Positions 35,476-47,910 are shown, counted from the stretch's first letter. The stretch is DNA of 61,159 bases from Pigoraptor chileana (GCA_943704495.1 CALSCR010003490.1:1-61159), one strand, 5' to 3'. Translations and numbers: made by a program. The notes: generated from the letters alone by a model not told the origin.

Positions 35476-38400
35476 ATGGACGCGATGGGGTCCACTGCGG
35501 ACGAGTGGAATCTTCCAATAGTCCAAGTCCAGGGACCAGAAGAGCGCGATTTTGAGTCCATCGTCGACGGACGGCCTGGATTGGATGTGAGTGGATGCAA
35601 CACGTGTCACTGGTGTGACAAAGCTTTTTTTGAGTTTCTTTTCTGTTTAGCTCTCTTTTTGGAGTCCATGGGCACAGCGCCTATGACACTGACTTAAATC
35701 CTACGTCACCCTCTCTCACTCTCCCTCACTCTCCCTCACTCTCTCACTCTCTCTTGTTTAGTCCACGGGCACAGTGCCTATGACACGACTTGAATTCTAC
35801 ATCACTCTCTCTCACTCTCCCTCACTCTGTCACTCTCTCTTGTGGAGTCCATGGGCACAGCGCCTATGACACTGACTTGAATCCTACTTCTGTTTAGCTC
35901 TGTCTGGATGTATTAGTCGAAGCGGAAGGGCGATAGATACTGAAGACAACTCTGGTACTGAATGGCTTTCCTTTACACATAGGGCGTGTTCTGGTATCTC
36001 CTTCAATGGGCGCCAATGCCTTCCTTCCCCGATGTTGGACGAACTTGGGAGCCCCAAGCCCATCTCGAGGAATGCCCCGAAGAAGTCGATGCTTTCAAAT
36101 TGCAGCACTATGTGCGATGCAGCGGTGTCAGGCCGGATCCACTTCCCGTGCGCGTTGGTGATGATAGCGTGGAGGAGCGCGTTATGATAGCGCGCCTGCG
36201 TGCTGCCAGGGCTGCTTATAACGGCAGGCTCACTTCTGATTCAACGCATGCGACGTCGGTGTCTGCATATGGTGGGGTCGGTATTGGCAGCAGTGGGAGG
36301 AGCGAGGTGATAGAATGGGGGGATGACGCTCCCAAAGGGGATGCGGTGTCGAATCTGCCTTCTGCGCATGCACTGGAAGTGAACTCTGGAGCCCATGGAC
36401 GTCGACGCGATGGTAAAATCCAGAAAGGAAGTGGGCGGGGTCGAGGGCGAGGGCGAGGGCGCGGACTGGACGATGTTGAGGGCACCGGTGTTGCTACCCA
36501 AGATGATCGGCACTTTAGAGCAGCTGCGATTCACAGAACTGGGAAGGGAAAGGCTAAGGGCATCTTCGTAAGCGAAGCCGTGCCAAAGAGAAAGAAGCAT
36601 TCCGCGGGGAGAAAGAAGGCAAAGGAGGACGAAATCGTTGCTATGGCAACTGCCCTGTCCTCTGTGGCCGCTGTTGCTGCTGTTGGAACCGACCTCTTAC
36701 GACAAAAGGCGAGTCGACCCGCGGATGAAGCCCAATCGGTGGAGAATATGGCGTCCACAGCGGCGGTAGAGGCTTTGGCTGCTATTGATCGTGCCGGTAA
36801 AGAGGAGGTCGTCTCCGCAAAGGAAGTCTCCGCAACGCCCGCAACGCCAGTGGAGCGAAAGAAGAGTTGGTCTGCACACAGAGCTGCGATGGAGGGCATG
36901 CAAACAGTGGTGGCAACCGTAACTTCGCCCCTTGGTGTTCTCACCAATGTAGATGCCCGGGCGCGGTCACGAGGGCCTGCGGTTTCCAAGGCTACGCAGA
37001 AGAAGCGCTCGGCAGTTGGCTCACTGCGCGACAAGGCAAGGAAGCCCGATACAGACTCCAGTCACGACTCTACAACTGACAACGGCAGCGATTACGAGGC
37101 AGTGCCGCGTGTGCGTCGACCGGCTGTCAAGAGGACGCCGTCCGTGGACAGTTCGCGCCCCGCTGTAAAGGTTCCGCGGACGTCTGAGCCTATCGCTCGA
37201 ATGTCACCAATTGAAACTGCGTCTGCACCCGCCTCGGCACCCGTCGTTATTACGCACGAAAGCAAGCGAGTGTTGAGCGACGATGACGAAGCGGCGCAAC
37301 CGCGAAAGCGATCCCGTCTGCGTCGTGTTGGTGATGAATCGGATGACGAAATTCCGCTTTCCGAGCGCATGCAGCACAAGCTGGAAAGGCGGCCCAGTGC
37401 AACAAACTCGCTGTTTCCAGCAACCAAGGCCGCAGTGGGTGCGCGGTCCAAAGACATCTCGAAGGCCGAAGAATCACGTGACGGCGACTCTTTGTCTCAT
37501 CTCTCTGTCAAACGAATAGGGGACAAGGCCGCGCACAAGGACGAGGAGAAGAAGCGCAAGCGGGCATTGTCGATCGACGAAGATTTGAATGGGGCGCCCC
37601 ACAGCGAGGCGAATCACGGGCAAAGATTGTACAAGATTCCGAAGAAGTCAACTTCCAAGCTTCCGGTTCTTGACGCGCCTTGCTTTGTATGCTTTGATCG
37701 ATGGGCCAACGTGATGTGTGAGGGCTGCGCTCGCTCGTTTCATGCGCACTGCATTGGCGTCGACGAGGACCGTCCGCCGGGGAAAAAATATCGGTGCGAC
37801 GACTGCGTGTCACAGTCGTTCGAGTGTCGAGTGTGTGGCAAACGGGACAGAATGGAGCGTGGTATGCACAGGTGTTCCATTGCAGGATGCGCGACGACCT
37901 TTCACGTGCCCTGCTTGTTCGCTTTCTCCGAAGGCGCAAAGAATTTTCGCATGCGTATCAAGTGCGGCTGCCATACGTGCGGTCGATGCGGCGGAGATAT
38001 TCTTCCCGAACAGCTGAACCCGTGCATATGCTGCACGCGCGGCTTCCATCCGTGGTGTCTTGAGAAGGAGCCACACACCAAAGTTGGCGGCCGATACATT
38101 GTCTGCCAAAACACGGACCAACTGCACACTCGTATTGCCTCGTCCGACACATTCAATCTCGATCAGCCACGGGCGGCCGACAACAGAGGCGATCGTTCCG
38201 GGGTGGCAGTTGCGGCGCCACCGAGTGGACCCTCCCGTGGAGTAGCCGATCTCTCTTTCGGCAGCCAAAGCACAGGCGCGCTGTCCGAGTCGCTCCTCGC
38301 AAAGGCTTTGAGTGTTGGTGACAAAATGAGTCCGCTGACAAGGTCATTCAATATGCGCGATCCCCGGATTCGGCGTCTTATCGGTGCCGATGTACAGACT

Positions 38401-41400
38401 GACCCGCACCCAGCTCCTGCTGAGCCGGGAAGAGGAGCACCGATCAGTGCCGCGATGTCTTCCAGCTTGGAGACCTCTCAAAGCGTTCAGCCGCAGCCTT
38501 GGACTGACAGCAATGACAGTCCATATATGGACAGTGGGCATTCGATGCCTATGGAATGGCACGAAATACCCGAAGATAACATCCGGGTGTACATGGACAC
38601 GGCCACAAATAATCGATCAAACGCATTGGTATCAGAGACTAAGAGTGGGTTAGAGACGCTTGCATCAGCTACTGGGACAGATAACGCTTTAAGCAAAACC
38701 AAGCAAGAAGGCGGGTACAAACGACCACCGCCTAATTGGGGGTCGACGGCGGTGTCAGAGGGGCGCAATGCTGGACGGGTGAGCGAGGAGCGTGGGGACG
38801 AGAGGAGACGCGACGAGCGTAGTCCTACTGCGTTATGGAGGGACCCGAACAGTGGTAGAGTGCGAACGGAAGAGCCGGATGGTCGGTCTGTGTCGCCTGC
38901 GCCGGGCGCCGACTCTCGCGTAACTGCGACCGGATACAAACGACCACCGCCTAGTTGGGGGTCGACAGCGGTGTCGGATGGGCGTGATAGTCGGCCGAGG
39001 AGTGAGGAGCGTGGGGACGAGAGGAGACGTGACGAGCGTAGTCCTCCTGCGTTGAGGAGGGACTCGAGCAGTGGCAGAGTGCGAACGGAAGATCGGGATN
39101 NNNNNNNNGAGACGTGACGAGCGTAGTCCTCCTGCGTTGAGGAGGGACTCGAGCAGTGGCAGAGTGCGAACGGAAGATCGGGACGGTCGGTCTGTGTCAC
39201 CTGCACCGGGCGCCGACTCTCGCGTAACTGCGACCGGATACAAACGACCACCGCCTAGTTGGGGGTTGACTGCGGTGTCGGATGGGCGTGAAAGTGGGCT
39301 GAGGAGTGAGGAGCGTGGGGACGAGCGTAGTCCTCCTGCTCTGAGGAAGGACTCAAGCAGTGGCAGAGTGCGAACAGAAGAGCGGGATGCTCGGCCTATG
39401 TCGCCTGCACCGGGCGCCGACTCTCGCGTAACTGCGACCGGATACAAACGACCACCGCCGAGTTGGGGGTCGACAGCGGTGTCGGATGGGCGCAACGCTC
39501 GACGGGGGAGCGAGGAGCGTGGGGACGAGAGGAGACGCGACGAGCGTAGTCCTCCTGCGTTGAGGAGGGACCCGAACAGTGGTAGAGTGCGAACGGAAGA
39601 TCGGGATGTTCGGTCTGTGTCGCCTGCACCGGGCGCCGACTCTAACGTAACTGCGACCGGATACAAACGACCACCGCCGAGTTGGGGGTTGACAGCTGTG
39701 TCGGATGGGCGTGAAAGTCGGCCGAGGAGTGAGGAGCGTGGGGACGAGCGTAGTCCTCCTGCGTTGAGGAGGGACCCGAGTAGTGGTAGAGTGCGAACGG
39801 AAGATCGGGATGTTCGGTCTGTGTCGCCTGCACCGGGCGCCGACTCTCGCGTAACTGCGACCGGATACAAACGACCACCGCCGAGTTGGGGGTCGACTGC
39901 GGTGTCGGATGGGCGCAACGCTCGACGGGGGAGCGAGGAGCGTGGGGACGAGAGGAGACGCGACGAGCGTAGTCCTCCCGTATTGAGGAGGGACCCGCAC
40001 AGTAATAGTGTGCGAACGGAAGAGCGGGATGCTCGGTCTGTGTCGCCTGCACCGGGCGCCGACTCTAACGTAACTGCGACCGGATACAAACGACCACCGC
40101 CGAGTTGGGGGTTGACAGCTGTGTCGGATGGGCGTGATAGTCGGCCGAGGAGTGAGGAGCGTGGGGACGAGCGTAGTCCTCCTGCGTTGAGGAGGGACCC
40201 GATCAGTGGCAGGGTGCGAACGGAAGAACTGCATCGCACGCACGCCTTGCCTGCAACGACCGCTGAGGAAGCACGGGCGATAGGACACACTCGCCCTGCA
40301 CGAAGCTTTCCAGAGGCCATCAAGGCTGAGAGTGATCGGATGGAGCAAAGTGTGGATCGCCCCTCTGTTCTTGCCGTTCCTGCGGCTCTGTCGTTTTTGC
40401 AGTCACAACCTCCCGCGGTGCCTGTTCAGGCTGCCCCGCTTCACTTGATGCCCGCGCGAAGTGAGGATGTACAACTCATCGTTGCCGTGGCCGGTCCATC
40501 TTCCTTGAACGGGGGCGCACGTGATTTGCCAACTGCGGTTGTGTCGTCGGGAGTCCAGGAATCGGTCATTGCATCTGCACTGCCCCCGGCACCAGCCACA
40601 CCAATCGATTTTGCACATATGAGATACATACCGCATCCTGCGCATTTTGCGGCCATTACTGCCTTAGGTGCGCCGGGAATGCATGCACAGCCACCTCCCT
40701 CTCATGTACCCGCGCCTGCCCCTGCTCTCAATACTCCTCCGTCTTGGGCTGCGTCGGATGTCGCGAGTGCGACGAACGATGGAACAGTGCATGGGCTTGT
40801 AAAGGCAGGGTACAAACCGCCGGCCTCGTGGTCGTCGTCGGAGGCTGCGAAAGATGAAGCTATGCGTATGCCTGTGAAGGCGTACCAGCCGCTGACCTCA
40901 TGGACGTCGTCGGATTCCAACCCGACAGCATACCTTGCCAGTGGCGACGGCAGATTGGCCAACGACAGATGGGGCATGGCGGCGCCGGGTGCAGGATATC
41001 TCGGCGTGCATGGAGACGCGCGCGGAATGGGATCAAGCCCGCCTGTGTCGCACCATTTGGCACAACTTCGGAGGCGCATCACTGCGCCGGTGGACGACTC
41101 TTACGATGGTGGTGGTGACTTTGGGGATCTCGGTGATGGCAGTGCGAGCAATGGTGCGTGTGCTCAGTTTTATGTTTGCCTCACTCTCCGCACTTCATAC
41201 TCTTCCCACTCTCTCAGCCCATTTCTTTTGGAGTGGGAAGTGTCTATAAGCGTTTGTGTCTGTGCCTCTGACCTTAATGCTGCGTTTGTCACTCGCGCGC
41301 GTGCGCGCGTTGATTGCTGTGAGACCATCAGTGACGGCTCTTGTGGTCCTGAAACGGTATCCTGCGTATCCCTGTCTTGTACGCTCGCACACCTTATTTG

Positions 41401-41668
41401 TACTATCTCTTACACACACAGCATCATATTCCACACGCACACACACACACACACACGCACACACACACACACACGCACACACACACACACAGAATATTAT
41501 AAGATTTGCAAATGCGCACCAACACTAACTGATTGCATGTGGTGCTGCTGTCTTTCATATTTGTGTTTTTTTCTCCTCATTTCAGGTGATGAAGTGCCGT
41601 CACACCTCGCCTCTCCTCCACTGTCACCAAGCATGGTTCACGTGTACGAACAGTACTCTGCCGTGTAG
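35476..41668 (+). CDS. Chromodomain and multi-PHD-finger protein with tandem-repeat tail
   Basis: Likely chromatin reader. Exons 35476-35586, 35983-41153 and 41586-41668 (TAG), roughly 1760-1790 residues depending on the gap. The chromodomain (about residues 16-85) is split by intron 1: FESIVDGRPGLD then GVFWYLLQWAPMPSFP, with RTWEPQAHLEECPEEV. A long basic, low-complexity segment follows. Residues about 602-745 hold a Cys/His array (CFVCFD, CEGCARSFHAHC, CRVCGKRD, TFHVPCLF, CGRCGGD, CCTRGFHPWC), which resembles the consecutive PHD fingers of NSD-type proteins, but no SET domain is present. From about residue 948, seven tandem units of 73 or 68 residues (GYKRPPPSWG start) run to base 40230. 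The frame changes across the N gap at 39100-39108. Histone-mark reading is inferred. Confidence 0.85.
35660..35887 (+). repeat. Three tandem-like copies of the dispersed repeat in intron 1
   Basis: Copies at about 35660-35704, 35755-35800 and 35842-35887, each preceded or followed by CTCTCACTCTCC-type tracts. The middle copy is the most diverged. All are in the same orientation as the chromodomain gene. Confidence 0.88.
38713..40230 (+). repeat. In-frame tandem repeat with higher-order structure
   Basis: Coding minisatellite inside the chromodomain/PHD gene. Unit starts (GGATACAAACGACCACCGCC or close) lie at 38713, 38932, 39236, 39440, 39659, 39863 and 40082. From 39236 onward the spacing alternates 204, 219, 204, 219 bases, making a 423-base higher-order unit. 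Long units read PSWGST and contain ERRRDERSPP; short units read PSWGLT and lack the five-residue RRRDE block. Confidence 0.93.
39100..39108. other. Assembly gap inside the coding tandem repeat
   Basis: Nine N bases. The 75 bases or so before the gap (from 39024) are repeated directly after it (from 39109). The offset of 85 bases equals the excess over one 219-base unit, so the contig ends probably overlap. Confidence 0.9.
41425..41492 (+). repeat. (CA)n microsatellite in the chromodomain gene's last intron
   Basis: CA dinucleotide tract with CACGCACAC interruptions, about 95 bases upstream of the final exon. Confidence 0.9.
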
Positions 41669-41959
41669 TGGGTATTCATTCCACTTGTTTCAGTGTCGAA
41701 ATGCGACACTCGCGGCTCACTATCTTACTTATACGAGTCATGTAACCCGCCTTTTGCTGAATTGCTTTTGTGAATTGATTCTCGATATAATATTTTGCGT
41801 GGTTGCGAGCTCCATCCAAGTGACATGTGCTTATGCTTATGCATGCCTCCTTCTCTCCCATCCGTCCCCGTGTGCATAAATCCAAAATAACAAAACTATT
41901 GACAACACACACACACACGACACAAACATAACACACTACACAAACATCACCACAGCGCG

Positions 41960-43030
41960 ATGCGGACGACGCTGCAGAGCTGGCAGCCGACCATAGTCGC
42001 TCTTGGCCACAACTTCACCCCGGAGCCGTTTCTATTTGTACACATGATCGATACTTGGACTGAGCAAATCGAACTGTGGGTGTTTTATTGGTGTTGTTCT
42101 TCCGCTGTGGCCATCTCAGTATCCGTTTGTGTGTGACGTTGACGAAATCGCGCCAAAGCCTGTTGTTTTCTTCTCAGTCGAACCGACTTTTAACAGTCAG
42201 ATTCGTTCATGTAGGTGTAACTGTGTGTCTGTGTGTCTGTGTGCGTGCGTGCGTGCGTGCGTGAATGCTTGTTCTTATCCTTTCCGCAAAACACAACAAA
42301 CACACGACACACATACAGGCCGGCCAAACTTTCATTCGACAGGCGAACGCCCATGACAGAAACGGTGCGCTTTCTCGATTCGATCCACGTGCACGCCCGG
42401 CGTCGGTCCGCGCGCGTGAGTCCGTATGCGATCATGCCCATTGTTGTTGCGAGGGGAGACGCCGTGCGCTCTATTGTGGCGCGTTGCAACGCTGATGAAA
42501 AGGTGGGAGGCTCTCAGCGAGGCAGGTGGATGTATATGTTGATTGCGGTTCTGGTGGTGATTTTGGTTGGTGTTGATTTTAAATATTATTGTGATTTTTT
42601 TGATCTGGTGTAAGTGACTGCTGGCATTGTGTCAAATTGCAAAAAACTACTTAGCCCTCTGTTTCGCATGTGTAATTCAACTTCGAATGCTCCATTCAGA
42701 CACGCAAGATGAGGGGAGTAGGTGGTTGTATCTGAGCTTACAAAAACAACACACACCAAAATACAAGCACACACTAACCTGCTACACTGCTTCATGCCGC
42801 AAACGCAACAACAAATCTCTCATAACCAAACAACAAATACAACTCCATGCCGCGTTGTGCAGGTCATGGCAATCAGAGGGCCTGAGCTCCGCTATTTTCT
42901 GCTGCCTTCGTCGAGTCTAGTTGGGGATCTTCTCGCCGGCTCCAACATAACCATGACGGACGATGGGCTGTTTCTGCTTGTCTTTCCCTACAAGCGCCCC
43001 CCGGATTCAGCGGATGGAAATGCAACGTAA
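41960..43030 (+). CDS. Unrecognised 188-residue protein
   Basis: Four exons, 41960-42079, 42120-42214, 42319-42502 and 42863-43030 (TAA); 567 bases, 188 residues. The internal introns are short (40 and 104 bases) and then 360 bases with CA-rich sequence. The protein has no signal peptide or membrane segment I can see. Hydrophobic patches such as PKPVVFFSVEP, YAIMPIVVARG and LRYFLLPSSSLVGDLL suggest a compact alpha/beta fold. I recognise no family. An AG at 41954-41955 just before the ATG could be an acceptor, so an upstream exon, coding or not, is possible. It sits between the chromodomain and RNA-enzyme genes, all on the same strand. Confidence 0.6.
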
Positions 43031-43409
43031 TCTGTTACTCGCTCTGCGTTCGTTTTGTTGCGGTTTCGATACTTTGACAGAACTCGAAAGCCCTTGGTGA
43101 ATCACCCATTAATTAAGACGGATTTGTTGTTGTAAAATAGAGCCAAACATCAATGAAAGTGCATGATGTCATGGTGGCTTGTTTGCATGACGTCATGCAC
43201 CTTGCGCAAGGGCCGACTCTGATTTAGCGTCAGTACAAATAGCACATTCATATCACAAACGTCTTTCTAAGACTAAGATTCACTTTTTCCGCATAGCAAA
43301 AAAAAAACAGAGGGCACCAACTAGGACCTCTCAGAGACAAAAACATACACAAAACCTCCCAAACTATATTCTCGCACAACACAATCCCCAATTAATTCTA
43401 TTAGTGATC
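43031..43409. promoter_or_regulatory. Spacer upstream of the RNA-enzyme gene with paired CRE-like palindromes
   Basis: 379 bases with no gene. TGATGTCA at 43164-43171 and the perfect palindrome TGACGTCA at 43188-43195 each sit in a GCATGA-GTCATG context, forming an arm-and-loop arrangement about 210-240 bases upstream of the ATG. Confidence 0.55.
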
Positions 43410-46400
43410 ATGGCGTCTACAGTCACATCGCGAGGGAGTTGCTCGGACGGTGATGCACCACACCGTGCAAAACAGCAGCGGAAACCAACAAAGCACAATG
43501 CGGGCGACAGCGACTCGTCCCAAAAGAAAGATAAGCTGCGCACATCCAAGGATATTTACGACCGGTTGATTTGGAATCCCAGCTGGGACCTCACACGCGT
43601 CAAAATTGGTTATCTCGACCGAATGTCCGGAATGGTAGAGATGCCGCTGCTCAACTGGGTACCAACTCAGCAGGACGGCGACATCCCATGGCATCGTGTG
43701 CATTATTTCAGGATGGATGATGAGCTCTTGTGGGACAGAGAAAGTCGCGTTGATGTTATCTTTAATTCTGGCGATAGTGCGCGAGGATCCGTCCGCATTC
43801 CATTTAGCGCACACCCTAATTACTCACAGGTAAGGTGGTCTGGGCCTGCATCTCGATCTGTATGTGCGTTTATAATTTCATGCTTCCTGCCATCGCCCAT
43901 ATGCATCCTCTGAAGATGATTTGGTCTCTTGGCTGACGCATCTTTTGTTTTCCTCCGGGACTGCCGACTGCGCATACCCACAGGCCATTGTAAATACAGA
44001 GCAAATGAACGAAGAGACGCACCGCACCGGTCACGCCCGACCACGCCCTTCGGATGCCGATTCTCGTCGCGTCATTGCAATTCCAACAACAACCACCGAG
44101 TCCTCCTTTTTCGCGTATGATGCCGCATCGACCGAATGGATTCAGAGGGACTCGCGAGTGGCAGCGTATTCGCCTGCGGAGAGCGCAGTCGGCGACGTGA
44201 GAGACCGCTTGCGCGTGATCACGTATAATGTTCTCTTCGACATCCACGATGCAGACGTAATCTACTCTGAGGATCGATATCCCGCCATAATGGAACTTCT
44301 GCGCGAGGCGGACGCAGACATCATCTGCCTGGTTGAAGTGACGCCCCGGTTCGCGTCGATTGCACTCAGCCGAGACTGGGTGCGCAGTCAGTACCTGTCA
44401 ACCGACGGCGGAGATGGAACGACGGTTACCCCATACGGACAGCTTATATTGTCCAGGATACCGTTTGTGCGGTGAGCATTTGTGTTTTCGTGCATGTGAT
44501 TGAGCGTTTTTGTGCGTGCGTCAATCTGCCGTGACGATTGTGTGCTAACTTGCGATTCATGCCCTCCCCCCTGCAAAAGTGTGTTCAGCGTCGAGTGCCT
44601 CCCTATTTCCCGCCATAAAGACGCCGTCTGTGCGATGTTGAGAGTGAACGGACGACGCGTGTGCGTTGCCGCAGTCCACCTGTCAAGCAGTCGCAACCGA
44701 GATGCGTCCGAGTCCAGGGCTCGCGAAATCACCGCCGTTTCCGAAGCTATCCTCTCCAAGCGTGAGTATATACATATAAGAGAGAGAGTGTGTGTGTGCG
44801 TGTGTGTGTGCCGTGACGTATGCGTCTCCTATTGTGTATTGTGACATTATATTCCACTCTCGTCTCTGAAAAACGCTTTTGTGTGAGTCGACGACAAACA
44901 AAAAGGGCAAAAACTACACTAACCTGAATCTTTCATCCTTCGAAATCCCATTCAACTGCAGTTGGACCCGACGATTGCATCATTGCCGGCGACTTCAACA
45001 TGACAACTGGCGAGGGATCGCTCTTTTCCACATCAGATTGGATCGATGCATGGCCTGCCGTTTACCCCAATGACGACGGCCTCACATTCAATCCCGTAGC
45101 AAATCCTCTCGCCGCGGTCACGTCTGTCAGTGGTAACTCTGCACGATACGACAGGGCATATCTTCGTTCGTCCCGGTGGCGACCATGCGCCGCACGCCTT
45201 CTCGGAAGTGCCCCTTTTGATGGCAACCAACGCTTCCTCTCTGACCACTACGCCCTCAGCGTCGATTTCGAGTGCGCGGGCGGCGTGCATGCGTCTCGTA
45301 TGCTGGGCCGCGCGGTGACAAGCGCAGTGGTGCTGTCCCCTCCGGAAGCTCTGTGGGACGCCATACAGGCCATCCGGCGTGTCCATGATAAGAGCTTTGT
45401 GAGGTGGTTGCCGCACATCAATCTCCTCTATCCTTTCATCAAGGACGAAGGGGAGAGTTTTGCCGACGCCGCGCGCTCATTTTTCACCGCACTTTCCGAT
45501 TTTCCTCCGTTTGCAATTACGCTGGATGAGTTTGGGTACTTTTCGCATTCTCGCAGCTGCACAGTGTACCTAAAACCAAAGGCAAGGTATTTGAAGCCCC
45601 TTCCCGCCGACGGCGACCGCCCGCGCAGTCCACTCCTTGACCTGCAAGGCCGGCTTCAGGCGGAATATCCCGAGTGCAACGAATTGTCGTCGATTGGACC
45701 AAACGGCTTCACGCCGCATCTCTCTGTGGGGCAGTTCAAGACGGTGCAGGAGGCGCAGAAGTGCATTGGCGGATGGCAGGCGGCGTGGCGTCCAATCACC
45801 TTTGAAGTGAACGCGGTGTCGCTCATCAGCCGTGCGGGCCAATCGCCTTTTGAAGTGCGTGCTGTTGTTCCCTTTTCCGGCAAACCTGTGCCATGGGGCG
45901 CCGTCTTCGGAAGTGACATCCCTTCGAGTACCATTTCGGGCGCTGTCGACGATGCCGATGTTGTCCAGACAGCTCCACTGATTGGACAGAGCGAGTCGAG
46001 TGCGGACGCCGTCGTGTCTATCATTGGCGATGCGGCTCGTGCTGTTGTTATGAGCATGTGTCCCGCAGCGAAAAAGCTCTTTGAGGGAGTGCTTGCCGTC
46101 GGATCTGTTCAACTTGGTGTCCAGACACGCGGAAGCGATATTGACTTGGTGTGTTTCGGGCCCAACGAAATTCCCCGAGAGGCATTTTTCTCGGCTCTCA
46201 ATGTAGAGCTGTCAAAGGGTGAGTCGTTGGGGTGGGATGGTGGCTGCAGTGTCAAATGTGCAATGTGTGCTTGTAAGAGGATTGTTTCAAGCTCTTTCTT
46301 CCCTACCGGCACATGCATGGCGTACACTCAACACACAGATGTGTACTCATTCTTACCGGCCCACACATGTTAGGTCCATGGGGACATCTTTGCAACTCGG

Positions 46401-47910
46401 ACTAAATATTCATCTATTGTTCATCACCAACACCAACCCACACACACATACACGCACACATACCCACAGTGCGCGGCATCGCATCTGCTCGCATCGTCCG
46501 CGACGCCCTTGTGCCCGTCCTCACCGTCACGTGGCAGACTGGCACGTGCGCAGACGTCCAGTATGCCCGATGCGCCCGCCCAACGCCTGTAAACGACCAT
46601 CTGTCCATTGCAAAGATTTCACAGAAGGACATGCGAGCAATGGACGACGAGAGTCAGAGCGCCGCCGCTGCCTGGCTCAACGGGCGCGCACTGCTCGAAG
46701 CGTCTCGCGGTGCAGACGGAACCCACGACGCCTTCCGTAAGCTGCTTGTGCTTGTCAAGCAGTGGGCCGTGGCGCGCGGTATTGGGTCGAGTGCGTTTGG
46801 ATTTCTCGGCGGGTTCTCTCTTGCGGTGCTTGTGGCCAAGTTCTGCTCTGTAAATGCGGCGGAGGCGGTGGCTTCGGTTGTGTCGGGTGAGTGTGGATAA
46901 GTGCGTGTGTGTGTGTGTGTGTGTGTCAGTGTGTGTCAGTGTGGGGTAAGTGTGAGCAGCAGCTGCTGCAAAACTCTGAACAATTGTATGTTGTTTAGGA
47001 GGTTTCAGAGAAAGAGGGTGGCATGCAACATTCACGTAACACAACAGTTAATCACACGGAGTACTTTTCATCCACTCCCTTTTTGTCGCCTCACTTGTGC
47101 AGCTGACTCAATTTGTTACACTCTGTGAACGACCTCCAAATGACAGTGACTGAAGCTTTTGCAGCCCCCGATACTTACCAAACCACTTCTTCATTTATCT
47201 TTCATTATCCAGACAAGGAAAAGTGGTTGCAGTTTGTACGCCACTTTTTCTCCTTTGTGCACACGTGGGACTGGCCGCGCCCGATGTCTGTCGGTCCCTT
47301 GGGCGCATTCCAGCCACGCGAAGACCCAATGCCGATCGCAACGCCAACCTTTCCCGTGAAAAACAGCAGCCGAAATGTAACAAAATCGTCATTTGCAGTG
47401 ATCATGACGGAGGTATCACGTGCCATGGACACTCTGAGCGCGTCTGGCGATGACGCAGGGCTGGCAGAGTCCGCTTCTGCCGCGTTCTATTGCGGCCACT
47501 CTGAGTTTGCGCTTGTACAAGTGCAGCACTTGGAGGCGTCTGAGTCGGCGGCATGCGAGGGATGGCTGCGTGGGAAGACGGCGAGCCTACTCACCGCGCT
47601 GCAGAACAGCGGGGTCTTGGCACGTGCATGGCCTGCTGTGTACGTGGATGCCCACATCTTTCGCGAGGAAAAGCGAGCATGTCATTATCCGCACACAACC
47701 TCGATTGTTGTTGGTCTTGCGGGGACAGGCAACGGTGGTGTTGCTTCCGGCGCTCTCTTCCGGTTCCGGGATCAGTGGGATGCATGGAGCGCCAAGCCCG
47801 TTGGGGGCAACTGTGAGGCCAAGGTGGTTGCCGCTGACAACGCGTGCGTGCAAATGGCGCGGGCGATCGAGGCGCGTGCGCTTTGTGCAGGCGCTTCGAC
47901 AAGACACTGA
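43410..47910 (+). CDS. Four-module RNA end-processing enzyme: MJ1316, EEP nuclease/phosphatase, 2H phosphoesterase, poly(A) polymerase
   Basis: Exons 43410-43829, 43984-44471, 44580-44761, 44962-46218, 46470-46886 and 47213-47910; 3462 bases, 1153 residues. Residues 45-135 form the MJ1316 (DUF504) domain predicted to bind RNA cyclic ends: VKIGYLDRMSGMVE, IPWHRVHYFR, LLWDRESRVDVIF. An endonuclease/exonuclease/phosphatase domain follows (N222 in ITYNVLF, E258, GDFNM with D374 and N376, SDH with D458 and H459). A 2H (LigT-like) domain has H515 (PHINLLY) and H616 (PHLSVG). A poly(A)-polymerase-type nucleotidyltransferase has G754-S755-D756-I757-D758 and D811, with central and RNA-binding-like parts (KEKWLQFVRHFFSFV, EGWLRGKTASLL). 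The catalytic residues look intact. Family knowledge suggests repair or maturation of cyclic-phosphate RNA ends. The last 25 residues are uncertain: a 63-base intron at 47824-47886 would give a different end. Confidence 0.9.

Noticed and set aside
38833-40323. Long open frames on the minus strand opposite the tandem repeat
   Set aside because: They are shadows of the in-frame repeat on the plus strand, which is joined to chromodomain and PHD motifs and keeps unit lengths divisible by three.
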